Shown: positions 1 to 8,250, counted from the stretch's first letter. The stretch is 35,399 nucleotides of DNA from an uncultured Alphaproteobacteria bacterium (GCA_951801825.1 CATOOF010000001.1:444132-479530); one strand, 5' to 3'. Notes: generated by a model from the sequence alone, not told the origin. Numbers and translations are program-made.

Positions 1-758
1 TCATATCGAATGCGGGTGACGCGCATGCGAAACAGATTGCAGATTTGGTCGAGCATCCCGGTCTGTGTGCGACGGTTGTTGTTGCGGCGGGCGACCTGCG
101 TGCCGGCGGCGGTTTGCGCTCTTTGTTTGAGGGTGGCGGAAAACTGGCCGCGCTGGCGTGTTATACTGATGATGCGCGTTCGCTGGCCAATCTGATACGC
201 GGTGCGTTGTCTGCTGAAAACGGTATTACCAAGATAAGTCCTGATGCCATGTCTTATATGACAACCCATTTGGGGGGCGACCGCGGGATTACGCGCGGTT
301 TTTTGGCAAAGATTGCATTGTATGTTGATGATAAAAAAACTGTTGAGCTGGAAGATGTAGAAAAATGTCTGCCCGACACCGGCGCTGCGGATATGGATGA
401 CTTTTTGTATTCGCTGACGGCGGGTCATATTCAACAGACGATGACTGCGCTGGACCGGTTGCTGTATGACAACGCACAGCCGAATATGATAATCCGCCTG
501 CTGGATGGCCATTTTAAGAAACTGTTGACCGCGGTTGTCGATGGCCAGTTGCCGCGCTTGTTTTGGAAGGTGGCGGATAAATTCAATCTGGCGATGAAGA
601 TATGGCCGGCATCAGAAATTGCGGCGGTGTTGCGTCGCCTGAACGAGCTAGAGGCGCAATTGCGCACAACCGGCATGCCGGCCGAGGTTTTGTTGCGTGA
701 TTTTTCGTTAAAGCTGGCGGTACGTGCCGCCAAACTGGCTATAAAAAGAAGGAATTAA
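1..758 (+). CDS. holA: DNA polymerase III delta subunit, 5' partial
   Basis: The clamp-loader delta subunit opens the beta clamp and loads it on primed DNA. The frame is already open at base 3, so the N-terminal part lies outside the window; about 252 residues remain. The recognisable stretch is the alphaproteobacterial HolA core reading AGDL, then RSLFE and ACYTDDARSLANLI, followed by the helical C-terminal collar domain ending KLAIKRRN. The stop is one base before the map start region, so holA and map are probably co-transcribed. No P-loop is expected in delta. A different AAA+ clamp-loader relative is possible, but the pattern fits HolA well. Confidence 0.85.
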   Translation, partial: ISNAGDAHAKQIADLVEHPGLCATVVVAAGDLRAGGGLRSLFEGGGKLAALACYTDDARSLANLIRGALSAENGITKISPDAMSYMTTHLGGDRGITRGFLAKIALYVDDKKTVELEDVEKCLPDTGAADMDDFLYSLTAGHIQQTMTALDRLLYDNAQPNMIIRLLDGHFKKLLTAVVDGQLPRLFWKVADKFNLAMKIWPASEIAAVLRRLNELEAQLRTTGMPAEVLLRDFSLKLAVRAAKLAIKRRN

Positions 759-759
759 A

Positions 760-1521
760 ATGTTGGCATCGGTTTACGCCCCAAAGGATTTTAAGCGTCT
801 GCGTGCATCGGGGGATTTGGTCGCGCGTTGTTTTGATTTTATTACCCCGCATATAAAGGCCGGCATATCCACCGGCGAGATAGACCGTCTCGTTGCCCAG
901 TTTCTGAAGGAAAACGGTGCACGTTCGTCTGATTTGGGCTACCAGGGGTATCCCAAAAGCATATGCACATCTGTAAATGATGTAATTGTTCACGGCATCC
1001 CCAGCGATGATGTGATATTAAAAGATGGCGATATTGTAAACGTGGATTTAACGGCCGAGTACAAGGGTTTTCATGGCGACGCATCCAGAATGTTTATGAT
1101 TGGCAATGTTGCCCCACGGGCCCGCGAACTGGTCCAGACATGCCAGGATGCGCTGAATGCGGCGATATCTGTTTGTGCGCCTGGTGTGCCGCTGTCTGAA
1201 ATTGGAAAAACGATAGAGGCGGTTGTCGCACCACACGGATTTTCCATTTCTCGGGATTTTGTGGGCCATGGCATCGGCAAGGTCATGCATGACGAGCCCC
1301 AGATTTATCATTTTTACGACAAACGCTGGGACAAGGTAAAAATGGTGCCCGGTTTGGTGTTTACGATAGAGCCGATGATAAACACCGGTCGCCCAGAATG
1401 CAAAATTGACCCAGACGGATGGACGGCGCGTACCGTTGACGGCGGCTTGTCGGCCCAGTGGGAACATACCCTCGGCATTACCGAAGATGGTGTGATAATA
1501 TTTACGGAAAAAATGATATAA
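760..1521 (+). CDS. map: Type I methionine aminopeptidase
   Basis: Removes the initiator methionine from nascent cytosolic proteins. The 253-residue length is normal for the bacterial enzyme. All five metal ligands are visible: D96 (NVDLT), D107 (FHGDASR), H170 (VGHGIG), E204 (IEPM) and E235 (QWEHT), plus the conserved substrate-site His78 in VHGIP. The start ATG has AGAAGGAA a few bases upstream. It directly follows holA and is followed after three bases by radC, an arrangement common in Alphaproteobacteria, so the three likely form one transcript. Confidence 0.97.
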   Translation: MLASVYAPKDFKRLRASGDLVARCFDFITPHIKAGISTGEIDRLVAQFLKENGARSSDLGYQGYPKSICTSVNDVIVHGIPSDDVILKDGDIVNVDLTAEYKGFHGDASRMFMIGNVAPRARELVQTCQDALNAAISVCAPGVPLSEIGKTIEAVVAPHGFSISRDFVGHGIGKVMHDEPQIYHFYDKRWDKVKMVPGLVFTIEPMINTGRPECKIDPDGWTARTVDGGLSAQWEHTLGITEDGVIIFTEKMI

Positions 1522-1524
1522 GAC

Positions 1525-2220
1525 GTGGCGGGCTGGCCGGTGAAACAAACAGATACATCTTTTCACACCGGACATCGCGAACGTTTGCGTCAAAAATTCC
1601 TTGGCGGCAAATTGGCTGATTATGAATTATTGGAACTGGCGCTAAGTTTTGCGATTCCGCGCCGTGACGTGCGTCCCGTATCGCGTGCATTAATGCGCGA
1701 ATTTGGAACCCTATACCAGGTTTTGACCGCCAGTGTTGATGCGTTGGCCGCGGTTCCTGGCATGGGGCGTAACAGTGCAATCTTTATCAAGACCATGCAC
1801 CAGATGATGACATTGGGCTTTCGTGGATATTTTATAAAAACGCCGCTGTTTCATGATTACGCTCAGTTCGAAAATTATTGTCGCCTGAATGTTGGTGGAA
1901 AAACAGTAGAAGAGGTTCATGTCCTTTATTTGGACGGCCAGCTGTGCCTGCTTTCTGACGAGGTTCACAGCGTCGGCACCGTAAATGAGTCAAGCATCTA
2001 CCCGCGTGAGATTGTGCGCCGTGCGCTGGATTTGAACGCGCGTGGTGTTGCGCTGGTTCATAATCATCCGACACCCTGTACTTCTTTTTCAGAGCAGGAT
2101 AAAAAGGCGACATTGGAATTAATGCTGTTGTTGAATGCGATAAATATCACACTCTATGATCATTTTGTTGTATCAGGCGGCACGGTTTATTCTGCCCGTA
2201 ATATGCATATGTTTGACTAA
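1525..2220 (+). CDS. radC: RadC-family JAB/MPN-domain protein
   Basis: RadC-like (DUF2466) protein of about 231 residues. The N-terminal part carries a helix-hairpin-helix-like region (VDALAAVPGMGRNSA), and the C-terminal MPN/JAB domain has the metal-binding motif HNHPTPCTSFSEQD. The family is usually annotated as a DNA repair protein, but its biochemical role is unsettled. The most upstream start is GTG at 1525, three bases after map; another GTG lies at 1540 and there is no ATG nearby, so the exact start is uncertain. The 3' end overlaps the stop of the convergent gene at 2217 by a few bases. Confidence 0.88.
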   Translation: MAGWPVKQTDTSFHTGHRERLRQKFLGGKLADYELLELALSFAIPRRDVRPVSRALMREFGTLYQVLTASVDALAAVPGMGRNSAIFIKTMHQMMTLGFRGYFIKTPLFHDYAQFENYCRLNVGGKTVEEVHVLYLDGQLCLLSDEVHSVGTVNESSIYPREIVRRALDLNARGVALVHNHPTPCTSFSEQDKKATLELMLLLNAINITLYDHFVVSGGTVYSARNMHMFD

Positions 2221-2858
2221 AATAATTCTGCCACGTCGCATACTGTTGGCATGGCGGCGCTGTCTATGTGATGAATTTGGTTTTGTATGATGCTGAAAGT
2301 GTCCTTTTTTGCCGGGGTCGGGGTGGTCCATGTTTCGTTCCATGGCCGCGATATTTTTATAACCTGAAATGCGGGTGTGAATACAAAGCGCAGTTTTCCC
2401 AGCGCGCATTGTGCCCCCTCCACGGTGTTAAAACCATCAGGGGTAATATCAACAAACTCGTCATCAATATTAAGCTCTATGGTGTATTCGTATGTAAAGT
2501 GTGCGGTTCCGTTTTCAACACGTCGGCGTGTTATGCGGTCAGGGCGCCCATCATTGTTTATATCGCGTCTGAACACATCAGCCTGGGCCAGTCCTGCACC
2601 AAATTCATCCAATGGATATTGTGTTGAAGATTCTGCCTGTCCCAGGCCGTCGTTAAATGTAGTTGTGCTTGGCGCGGGTGCTCGGTTTTGTGGGCGTGCC
2701 GGCGGTGTCTGATGTTCTGTATAGCCGCCTGTTCCGATTGTGCGCCCGATGCGTGTCCGGTCGCCTTTTATAAGCATATATGCCAAAATGCCGATAATTA
2801 TTATCAGCATGGCTAAAAGTATGTTAAAAGTTATTCCGCCGCGTTGATTCGATGTCAT
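2217..2858 (-). CDS. Membrane-anchored protein of unknown function
   Basis: A 213-residue protein with one N-terminal membrane helix (ILLAMLIIIIGILAYMLI, about residues 13-30) preceded by a short basic segment, then a Pro/Thr-rich linker and a soluble domain. Around residue 98 it has an Asp/Asn/Gly-rich loop, DINNDGRPDRI, resembling a calcium-binding FG-GAP or dockerin-like loop; this is suggestive only. The topology puts the soluble part in the periplasm. It is last in a minus-strand set with the genes at 2880 and 3876, 21 bp after the former. No family was recognised. Confidence 0.6.
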   Translation of the reverse strand: MTSNQRGGITFNILLAMLIIIIGILAYMLIKGDRTRIGRTIGTGGYTEHQTPPARPQNRAPAPSTTTFNDGLGQAESSTQYPLDEFGAGLAQADVFRRDINNDGRPDRITRRRVENGTAHFTYEYTIELNIDDEFVDITPDGFNTVEGAQCALGKLRFVFTPAFQVIKISRPWNETWTTPTPAKKDTFSIIQNQIHHIDSAAMPTVCDVAELF

Positions 2859-2879
2859 GGAATTTGCTCTTATGTTGTT

Positions 2880-3872
2880 TTATTCCCGTTTTTCCTTGCC
2901 CTGTATCCAGCCCTCAATCTTGCGTATTATCTGGGCAATTTTTTCCAGCTGGTCGTCGTTAAGTGTGTTCATCGGGGTATTTAACGTAACACCTGTGGCG
3001 CGTTCCACACTGCGCTGATATGAGGATGTGTTGTTGCCATCGGTTGGCGGGGCCCATGCGCTGATTGCACCCCCCAGTGTCTTGCTCTGGTATCGCGAGG
3101 TTTTCAACAGTTTTACTATCGCGTTCATCCCGGTCTGTTCATCGGGGAATGCGGCAAATCCGCCCGCCCGGCCAATTCCGCCGACACTGTCGCTAAAGCG
3201 TCCGGGACGAATATTACCCGGATTATTGTTACGCCATGCTCGCGAGCCGCTGCTGCGTCTTATTTTTGATTCATCGCGATACGTATAAATTACGTCGCGG
3301 CCTGATTCGTGCGCCCGCACAGGACCATTATCACTACCGGTCGGGGCCGGGTTATCTGTCTGGGGTTCTTCGGTTATTGTCTGTGTATCAACATTGTCCA
3401 CATTTTCTTCTTCTGGTGTATTTTGTGTGCCGGCTATTGCGCCACTGTCGTAAATATCTAACTCTTCGTATAAATCGTTTTCATTTCGCCCGGATAGACG
3501 GGTATTACGGGAATCCAGCATTGACTGGATGTCCGCGACAGACATTTCAATTGTTTTGCAGCCGCGCTGGAATAAATCGTCGCCAAATATAACATTTATT
3601 ACCGGTCCTGTGACCGATGCGATTCCTAATACAAGAATCAGGTTGCGCATATTTGTAAAAATATCGTTTTTTGCGCCACGAATCATGGAAATTGCCCATC
3701 CGAACAGTAACAGTCCCGTTACGCAAACCAATGCAATCCATGCATATTCTGCAAAGTTTGCAAATGCTCGTAAAACGCATGAAGGGTCTTCAAATGAAAT
3801 GACCTGACCGCTGGTTCGGATGTTTTGAAATCCGGCGTTTTCCATTAACCGAAGAATTTGATTTAAATCCAT
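2880..3872 (-). CDS. Two-helix membrane protein with C-terminal muramidase-like domain
   Basis: A 330-residue protein in two parts. Residues about 42-105 hold two membrane helices (WIALVCVTGLLLFGWAISMI and NLILVLGIASVTGPVINVIF), a hairpin reminiscent in layout of T4SS pilin-like proteins. A low-complexity acidic linker follows. The C-terminal 120 residues begin SGSRAWRNNNPGNI and include AAFPDEQTG, AISAWAPP and IRKIEGW. This domain is shared with the protein at 5515 and resembles phage/conjugation-associated peptidoglycan-active domains (P5-like). The hydrolase role is inference. It starts three bases after the stop of the gene at 3876, so the two are translationally linked. Confidence 0.6.
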   Translation of the reverse strand: MDLNQILRLMENAGFQNIRTSGQVISFEDPSCVLRAFANFAEYAWIALVCVTGLLLFGWAISMIRGAKNDIFTNMRNLILVLGIASVTGPVINVIFGDDLFQRGCKTIEMSVADIQSMLDSRNTRLSGRNENDLYEELDIYDSGAIAGTQNTPEEENVDNVDTQTITEEPQTDNPAPTGSDNGPVRAHESGRDVIYTYRDESKIRRSSGSRAWRNNNPGNIRPGRFSDSVGGIGRAGGFAAFPDEQTGMNAIVKLLKTSRYQSKTLGGAISAWAPPTDGNNTSSYQRSVERATGVTLNTPMNTLNDDQLEKIAQIIRKIEGWIQGKEKRE

Positions 3873-3875
3873 TTA

Positions 3876-4919
3876 TTATTTTTTAGATGCCGCGGTGGTA
3901 AAGAATCCGGGTATTGCAAAGTCTTCGTCATTTGCGGCGACGCCGGCCCATCCGAATAAATCGCCCATCAGGCCCGTATCTTCGCGACGTGCTTTTTTGA
4001 ACGGCAGAATGTTTTTCAGTTTTCCTATTTTTCCCTGGTTCTGGGCCGGGGAATGCGTGGGCAGTTTGTCTTCGGCATCTGCGAATTCCGCCGCCAGCTG
4101 TTCCAGTGTTGCATCCGCATCATCTGGGCGTACAAAGTCCGTGACGGATATATCCATGGGGGCCATATCATCGTTATTGTCGGCCGCCGTTGCGTCGCCA
4201 TGATCTTCACGCAGTGGTGTCATGCTTTCCAGTAACTGTTCCAGTGTTTTTTCAATCGGTGCCTCGGGGGCGTCATCGGCAATCATATCTTCGATTGTAA
4301 CGCTTTCTGCGATGATTTCCGGCTCTGGTTCTGGCTCCGGCTCTTCGTGTGCTGTTTGTGCCACAGGCTCTTCTTCAATCAACGGTTCCGGCTCAGATAC
4401 TGCTGCCACCTGGGGGATTTCGGCATCAGGTGCCGCATTCGCCGCCAGCACAGATAAAATAGGAATTACTTTTGTTTCGGATGCCGTGCTCTCAGAATCT
4501 GGTTCAATGGCGGCGTCATTGTTTTCTGGTTCAAGAATCGGTGTCTTGCGCGGTCTGCCACGCGTTTTTTTAACGGGCGTGGTTTCTTCTATTATAGTGG
4601 CGGTTGCCGGCATCTCGTCTGGTACGGTGGCCGGGGCCTGTATCGGTTCTTCGGTTTGGGGGGCTGTGGCTAATTGTTCTGTATCGGGTTCTTCTATTAT
4701 ATTTGTAATTTCTTGTGTTTCCGGGGTGTGTGTTGTGGCGTTATCAGTAATCGTGCATGATTTGGGCGCCGCCAATGCGTCATCATTGTCAACCGGAACG
4801 CCAAACAATACCGTATCATCCCCCAGCCCTAATGTTGTGCGTACCTCTTCAAATGCTGCGCGCACATCGGACATTTCAAACACTTCACTGCCGGAAATAT
4901 AGATGATTTTAGTTTTCAT
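3876..4919 (-). CDS. Acidic, Pro/Glu-rich protein with GRPRK motif, unknown function
   Basis: A 347-residue protein dominated by Glu, Asp, Pro, Ala and Thr, including an EP repeat, and so probably largely disordered. The first 50 residues look folded (MKTKIIYISGSEVF onward). A basic TRGRPRK patch near residue 120 matches an AT-hook core. The C-terminus (LKNILPFKK, GDLFGWAG, IPGFFTTAASKK) is hydrophobic and probably a conserved docking segment. GGGGGG about seven bases before the ATG can serve as ribosome-binding site. It heads the three-gene minus-strand operon. Its function is not recognised. Confidence 0.6.
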   Translation of the reverse strand: MKTKIIYISGSEVFEMSDVRAAFEEVRTTLGLGDDTVLFGVPVDNDDALAAPKSCTITDNATTHTPETQEITNIIEEPDTEQLATAPQTEEPIQAPATVPDEMPATATIIEETTPVKKTRGRPRKTPILEPENNDAAIEPDSESTASETKVIPILSVLAANAAPDAEIPQVAAVSEPEPLIEEEPVAQTAHEEPEPEPEPEIIAESVTIEDMIADDAPEAPIEKTLEQLLESMTPLREDHGDATAADNNDDMAPMDISVTDFVRPDDADATLEQLAAEFADAEDKLPTHSPAQNQGKIGKLKNILPFKKARREDTGLMGDLFGWAGVAANDEDFAIPGFFTTAASKK

Positions 4920-4968
4920 AAAAGCAAGCCCCCCGATAATATCGTCAACATTATATCATATTTTAGTG

Positions 4969-4997
4969 TTGAACGCATATAAAAAATATCTTAAACT
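4969..4997 (+). promoter_or_regulatory. Promoter of the coiled-coil/zapA pair (leaderless)
   Basis: TTGAAC (4969-4974), a 17-base spacer and TAAACT (4992-4997), ending six bases before the ATG at 5004. Confidence 0.55.
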
Positions 4998-5003
4998 GAT
5001 TGC

Positions 5004-5213
5004 ATGGCAGATATAAAGCATCAGATTTTTCAAGAACTATCGGCTCTGGAAGAGGCGGCGTCAAAATTACGTGGTGCGGCGGTGATTGCCGGTCGCCAAA
5101 CAGATTTAGAGGTTGCGATTTTATCGCAACAGGTGCGTACACTGCGTGAAAAAAATGCCCGTGCGACCGAAATGATAGATAAATCGATGGATATATTAAA
5201 GACGTTGAAATGA
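5004..5213 (+). CDS. Small coiled-coil protein upstream of zapA (DUF4164-like)
   Basis: A 69-residue, highly helical protein with heptad-like spacing (QIFQELSALEEAASKLR, then VRTLREKNARATEMIDK). Short coiled-coil proteins of the DUF4164 type precede zapA in many Alphaproteobacteria, and this one overlaps zapA by ATGA. A cell-division-associated role follows from that context only. There is no Shine-Dalgarno sequence. The -10 element TAAACT (4992-4997) places the predicted transcription start at or next to the ATG, so the mRNA may be leaderless. Confidence 0.7.
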   Translation: MADIKHQIFQELSALEEAASKLRGAAVIAGRQTDLEVAILSQQVRTLREKNARATEMIDKSMDILKTLK

Positions 5214-5488
5214 GTGTTGTATCAATACCGATTGTAAACAAAAATTATCCCATGGGCTGCGAGGATGGTCAGGAATCGCGCCTGATAGAGCTTGGGAAAA
5301 TGGTTGATGCCCGCGCGCGTGAGATTTTGGATAAAATCGGCCCATTGCCTGAAAGTGCGCTGTTGGCAACGTTGTGCATTGTCCTGGCCGACGAGGTAAA
5401 TAATAGACCGGCGCCATCCGTTTCCGATTCTGATTTACGTGAAATATTGGCCCGAATTCGTGAGATTAAGCATAAGATATCGCAATAA
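5210..5488 (+). CDS. zapA: Cell division protein ZapA
   Basis: ZapA binds and bundles FtsZ at the division site. The 92-residue protein follows the family plan: an N-terminal beta-strand segment (VSIPIVNKNYPMGCEDGQE), the LIELGKMVDARAREI helix, an ALLATLCIVLADEV helix, and a C-terminal coiled coil. The start codon overlaps the stop of the upstream coiled-coil gene (ATGA), implying translational coupling. A bidirectional terminator follows directly. No 6S RNA or formyltetrahydrofolate cyclo-ligase gene follows, unlike many zapA loci. Confidence 0.85.
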   Translation: MSVVSIPIVNKNYPMGCEDGQESRLIELGKMVDARAREILDKIGPLPESALLATLCIVLADEVNNRPAPSVSDSDLREILARIREIKHKISQ

Positions 5489-5516
5489 AAAAATCGCCCG
5501 TTTGGGCGATTTTTTT
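5487..5516. terminator. Bidirectional terminator after zapA
   Basis: Perfect 13-bp stem AAAAAAATCGCCC / GGGCGATTTTTTT with loop GTTT, shared by zapA and the gene at 5515. Confidence 0.9.
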
Positions 5517-6216
5517 ATATCTGGCGCTGCAACGAGTCCGTTATCATCTTGTTTCTTCTTGCGGCCAGCATGCTTTTATGGGATTCGCGGTGTTCGATTT
5601 CACCGGTGCGCCATCCCTCAATAACGCAGATTGCGCTAACTACTTTTTCCATTTCTTCGGAATTCAAATCCCCCAGTCTTTTGTTCAGCGGCAATCCCGT
5701 CATTTTACGCAGGCGCTGTTTATATCTGGCCACGTCATTTTCATAGGGCGGTGCATATTTTATAATCGCGCGCTCTATGCTCAGGTTTTTATAACCATCG
5801 CCACGCAACAAGTCTGCCAGCGCCGCGCGACCGGTCTGTTCGCCTGGGAATACTGCGAATTTGCCGCCTTTGCCTAAGGCGCCTTTTTCGCGTGTAAATT
5901 TGCTGTAAACCAGACAGCCCGGATTGTTATTACGCCATGCGCGCGAACCGCCGCTGCGGCAAATTGTATCGCCCGTGTTCATGATGTACAGAATGTCGCT
6001 CTTTTTATCAATTGTTTCCACAACAATCGGTTCTATTTCGTCCCATTGTGTTTCTGCGGCAACAGAATCGATAGGCTGCTTTACATTGTCGTTGACATTT
6101 ATATTATATTCTTTTTTATCTGTAAGCGGTGACGCGACAGAATTCGATATATAAGAACTACCGAAAAGTGTCGCAGTGCCGGCCAACAGATATTTTACTA
6201 CAGTTTTTTTATTCAT
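5515..6216 (-). CDS. Exported protein with P5-like muramidase domain
   Basis: A 233-residue protein from the ATG at 6216, which is chosen because GGGG lies just upstream and a signal sequence follows (MNKKTVVKYLLAGTATLF...SVAS). After a 70-residue acidic linker, the C-terminal domain SGGSRAWRNNNPG, FAVFPGEQTG, AIIKYAPPYEND, CVIEGW is closely related to the domain at the end of the protein at 2880. By analogy with phage- and conjugation-associated domains it may act on peptidoglycan; no catalytic residue is proven. It is preceded by a structured leader RNA (6217-6411) shared with the gene at 6442, with which it forms an operon. Confidence 0.65.
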   Translation of the reverse strand: MNKKTVVKYLLAGTATLFGSSYISNSVASPLTDKKEYNINVNDNVKQPIDSVAAETQWDEIEPIVVETIDKKSDILYIMNTGDTICRSGGSRAWRNNNPGCLVYSKFTREKGALGKGGKFAVFPGEQTGRAALADLLRGDGYKNLSIERAIIKYAPPYENDVARYKQRLRKMTGLPLNKRLGDLNSEEMEKVVSAICVIEGWRTGEIEHRESHKSMLAARRNKMITDSLQRQI

Positions 6217-6411
6217 TGTTTTCCCCTTTGCAATCAAACAGGGCGTGCCAAATACCGCGCACGGTCCTGATTTTGGTGTTATACGTTTTTTTGATTGGTT
6301 CGACGTGATAGAATGAATGTCACATCGTACATTCGAACAGCACATACATTTGTGCCGCCCCGACTTACCTTTCGGCAGCCCGCCCCGTTTCCAGGGAACC
6401 AAGGTTTTGTG
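6217..6411 (-). promoter_or_regulatory. Leader RNA with alternative helices, copy E
   Basis: Between the genes at 6442 and 5515. On the minus strand a1 TTGGTTC (6402-6396) can pair with the first half of a2 GAACCAATCAAA (6301-6290), whose second half can pair with a3 TTTGATTG (6238-6231), immediately before the ribosome-binding site. Blocks shared with copy F are GGGCGGGCTG (6385-6376), GTAAGTCGGGG (6368-6358) and GAATGTACG (6334-6326). A helix GTTCGA/TCGAAC encloses the middle. This fits control of translation; the signal sensed is unknown. Confidence 0.65.
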
Positions 6412-6441
6412 GTGTTCTGTCATACAGACACCGGCCAGAGG

Positions 6442-7548
6442 TTATCCCCTGGCAATCTGTAGCTGGTGCTCCATCGCGATTAGCTTTGGCGCCGGCTCAG
6501 ACATAATTTGTTTAACATCGTCGCCAAAGTATTTTGCATGCACCAGGCGCAGTAATTCTGTGCGCGGCAACGCCTGCAGACTTTTGGCGGATATTTCCGT
6601 CCCGTTGGTAATGTATTCAATCATCTTTTCACGGGGCATTGATTCCAGCCGCTTTAACTCGCGTTCGTATTCAATCTGCAGAATTTGTTCAATGTCTGCA
6701 CTGAATACGTTCGACATGTCCCATGCCTCGAATACATCGCCAATGCGTTCGCGATTATGTGCCGTGAACATATATTTGCCGGTTTTTCCCGGAACAAATT
6801 CGCCGGCCTGGACCTGTCCCTGGCCCAGGAACATAATCGCGTGGAATTTGGTTTTTGCCCCACGAAAGCGCGGAACAATCCATATACTGCCCGGGCTGAC
6901 GTGTTCGGCTGAAAAATTACGACGTGCGAATTCCGCGGTTGCCGCCGCACGTGCGTTCGGTGCGGATTTGTCGGTAATGCCGTGTTTCGCCAAATATTTT
7001 TTCAGCTCTGCGTTATATGCGGAATCAGATGCAAATACCCGGCCTTCTTTTATTACGCCATCGTATTCTGGTCGTGCATATTTTCTACGCATCTGGTCCT
7101 TGAATGCGACACATGCGCTTTTCCCGTTTTTTGGAATAACGGTCAGTGTGTCGCCATTTTCATTCAATGCACGCATCAGTTGGGTGTACTGGCCGTACAT
7201 GCAGTGCATTCCGACCGGCGCCCCGGGCAGTTCGCGGCGTACCGCGGCGCGATATCCGCGTGTTCCGAGTGCGGGCTTTAGACGTTTTTGTGCGGCCAGC
7301 ATATTTTCGATATACATATCGCACGTATTTTCGGCCCGCGCCAACAGGCGTGATTTCATAATGTCATATTGCTTTTTGTAATCAACAATCATTGCCGCCT
7401 TTGCAACCAGATTGCCGGGCACTTGCAACTCTGTCTTGGGCTTTTGCCCGACTGGCAGGTGCGATTCTTGTGCCATGGTGGAGTTTTTGCTGAATACAAC
7501 CGCGCTTCCTATTAGCAGATAAGGAAACACTTTTTTATAAATATTCAT
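6442..7548 (-). CDS. Exported protein, possible papain-like (CHAP/NlpC-type) fold
   Basis: A 368-residue protein from the ATG at 7548 (AGAGGG upstream), with a signal peptide ending near STMAQ. A cysteine in ENTCDMYIENML followed much later by PGSIWIVPRF and FHAIMFLGQGQ recalls the Cys...His layout of CHAP/NlpC amidases, but the match is weak and the function is inferred. The C-terminal third is helical and charged. It is the first gene behind promoter 7757-7785 and leader RNA 7549-7749. The gene at 5515 follows with its own copy of the leader. Confidence 0.55.
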   Translation of the reverse strand: MNIYKKVFPYLLIGSAVVFSKNSTMAQESHLPVGQKPKTELQVPGNLVAKAAMIVDYKKQYDIMKSRLLARAENTCDMYIENMLAAQKRLKPALGTRGYRAAVRRELPGAPVGMHCMYGQYTQLMRALNENGDTLTVIPKNGKSACVAFKDQMRRKYARPEYDGVIKEGRVFASDSAYNAELKKYLAKHGITDKSAPNARAAATAEFARRNFSAEHVSPGSIWIVPRFRGAKTKFHAIMFLGQGQVQAGEFVPGKTGKYMFTAHNRERIGDVFEAWDMSNVFSADIEQILQIEYERELKRLESMPREKMIEYITNGTEISAKSLQALPRTELLRLVHAKYFGDDVKQIMSEPAPKLIAMEHQLQIARG

Positions 7549-7749
7549 TTTATTCCCTCTTTGCAATCAAACGAATGATATGCGTTTGTGCATTTCATTC
7601 TGTTTTATGTGTTTTTGATTGGTTCGTTGCGATAAAATAATAAACTCGCCACGTACATTCAGATATTCGATTAACCCGAACACCCCGACTTACGGTGCCT
7701 GTATAAAAGCGCACACACAGCCCGCCCTAAAAAGGGAACCAAGGTTTTG
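7549..7749 (-). promoter_or_regulatory. Leader RNA with alternative helices, copy F
   Basis: The 5' leader of the gene at 6442, same plan as copy E: a1 TTGGTTC (7742-7736), a2 GAACCAATCAAA (7625-7614), a3 TTTGATTG (7571-7564), conserved blocks GGGCGGGCTG (7727-7718), GTAAGTCGGGG (7793-7683 region, precisely 7693-7683) and GAATGTACG (7660-7652). A hairpin GAATGA/TCATTC lies between a2 and a3. The a3 helix ends four bases before AGAGGG. The intergenic region of 350 bases holds this leader, its promoter and the terminator at 7863. Confidence 0.65.
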
Positions 7750-7756
7750 TATATAC

Positions 7757-7785
7757 AATATAGACAAAAAAATTTGGTATTTCAA
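7757..7785 (-). promoter_or_regulatory. Promoter of leader F and its operon
   Basis: On the minus strand TTGAAA (7785-7780), a 17-base spacer and TATATT (7762-7757). The predicted start is near 7750, just before the ACAAAACC opening of the leader. Confidence 0.75.
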
Positions 7786-7862
7786 GTAAAAAATTACAGG
7801 AAAAGAAAGAAGGCTGTGGTTGTTTCTTAAAATCAGATAAAGTGGTCCAGATTGGAAAAAAT

Positions 7863-7900
7863 AAAAAAATCCCCCGCCGTTGCGGGGGGGGATTTTTTTT
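7863..7900 (-). terminator. Terminator of the FKBP lipoprotein gene
   Basis: Stem around CCCCCGC/GCGGGGG (7871-7888) with loop CGTT, extended by A- and T-tracts. Confidence 0.8.
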
Positions 7901-8228
7901 ATTCTTTGATAATATCTTGGACGGTAACCTTGAATACAACGTCTTTCCCGGCCAAATCTGGCACATATTGTGTCGGGAATGTGATGTTTATGTCGCGGGT
8001 TTCGCCTTTTTCCATGCCGATAATCTGTTCTTCAAATCCGGGTACGAACTGGCCACTGCCTAATTTTAAAGGGAAACCGGTTGCCGTGCCGCCTTCGAAT
8101 TGTACATCGCCCAGAAAACCTGCGAAATCAATAATAACCGTATCGCCGTTTTGTGCGCCGGCCTTGCTGTCGCATGCCCCCAGTGTAAATGCCCCGCACA
8201 ATGCGGCCGCCGTCATTAATTTCTTCAT
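7899..8228 (-). CDS. FKBP-type peptidyl-prolyl isomerase lipoprotein
   Basis: A 109-residue protein with a lipoprotein signal (AALCGAFTLGAC; Cys19 lipidated) followed by a compact FKBP domain: GDTVIIDFAGFLGD, FPLKLGSGQFVPGFEEQIIGM, KGETRDINITFP and DVVFKVTVQDI. The family catalyses cis-trans isomerisation of prolyl bonds. The LGSGQFVPGFEEQIIGM stretch is the most diagnostic. It would sit in the periplasm, anchored to a membrane. It is bracketed by intrinsic terminators on both sides and so is probably monocistronic. Confidence 0.85.
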   Translation of the reverse strand: MKKLMTAAALCGAFTLGACDSKAGAQNGDTVIIDFAGFLGDVQFEGGTATGFPLKLGSGQFVPGFEEQIIGMEKGETRDINITFPTQYVPDLAGKDVVFKVTVQDIIKE

Positions 8229-8250
8229 ATGTTTCCCCTTTTGTTAAAAT

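Noticed and set aside
2268-2712. Plus-strand frames of 111-119 codons
   Set aside because: They overlap the membrane-anchored gene on the minus strand, have no family resemblance and no ribosome-binding site.
4222-4902. Long Ser/Gly-rich plus-strand frame of about 226 codons
   Set aside because: It is the antisense of the acidic Pro/Glu-rich gene at 3876; composition is an artefact and no start signal is present.
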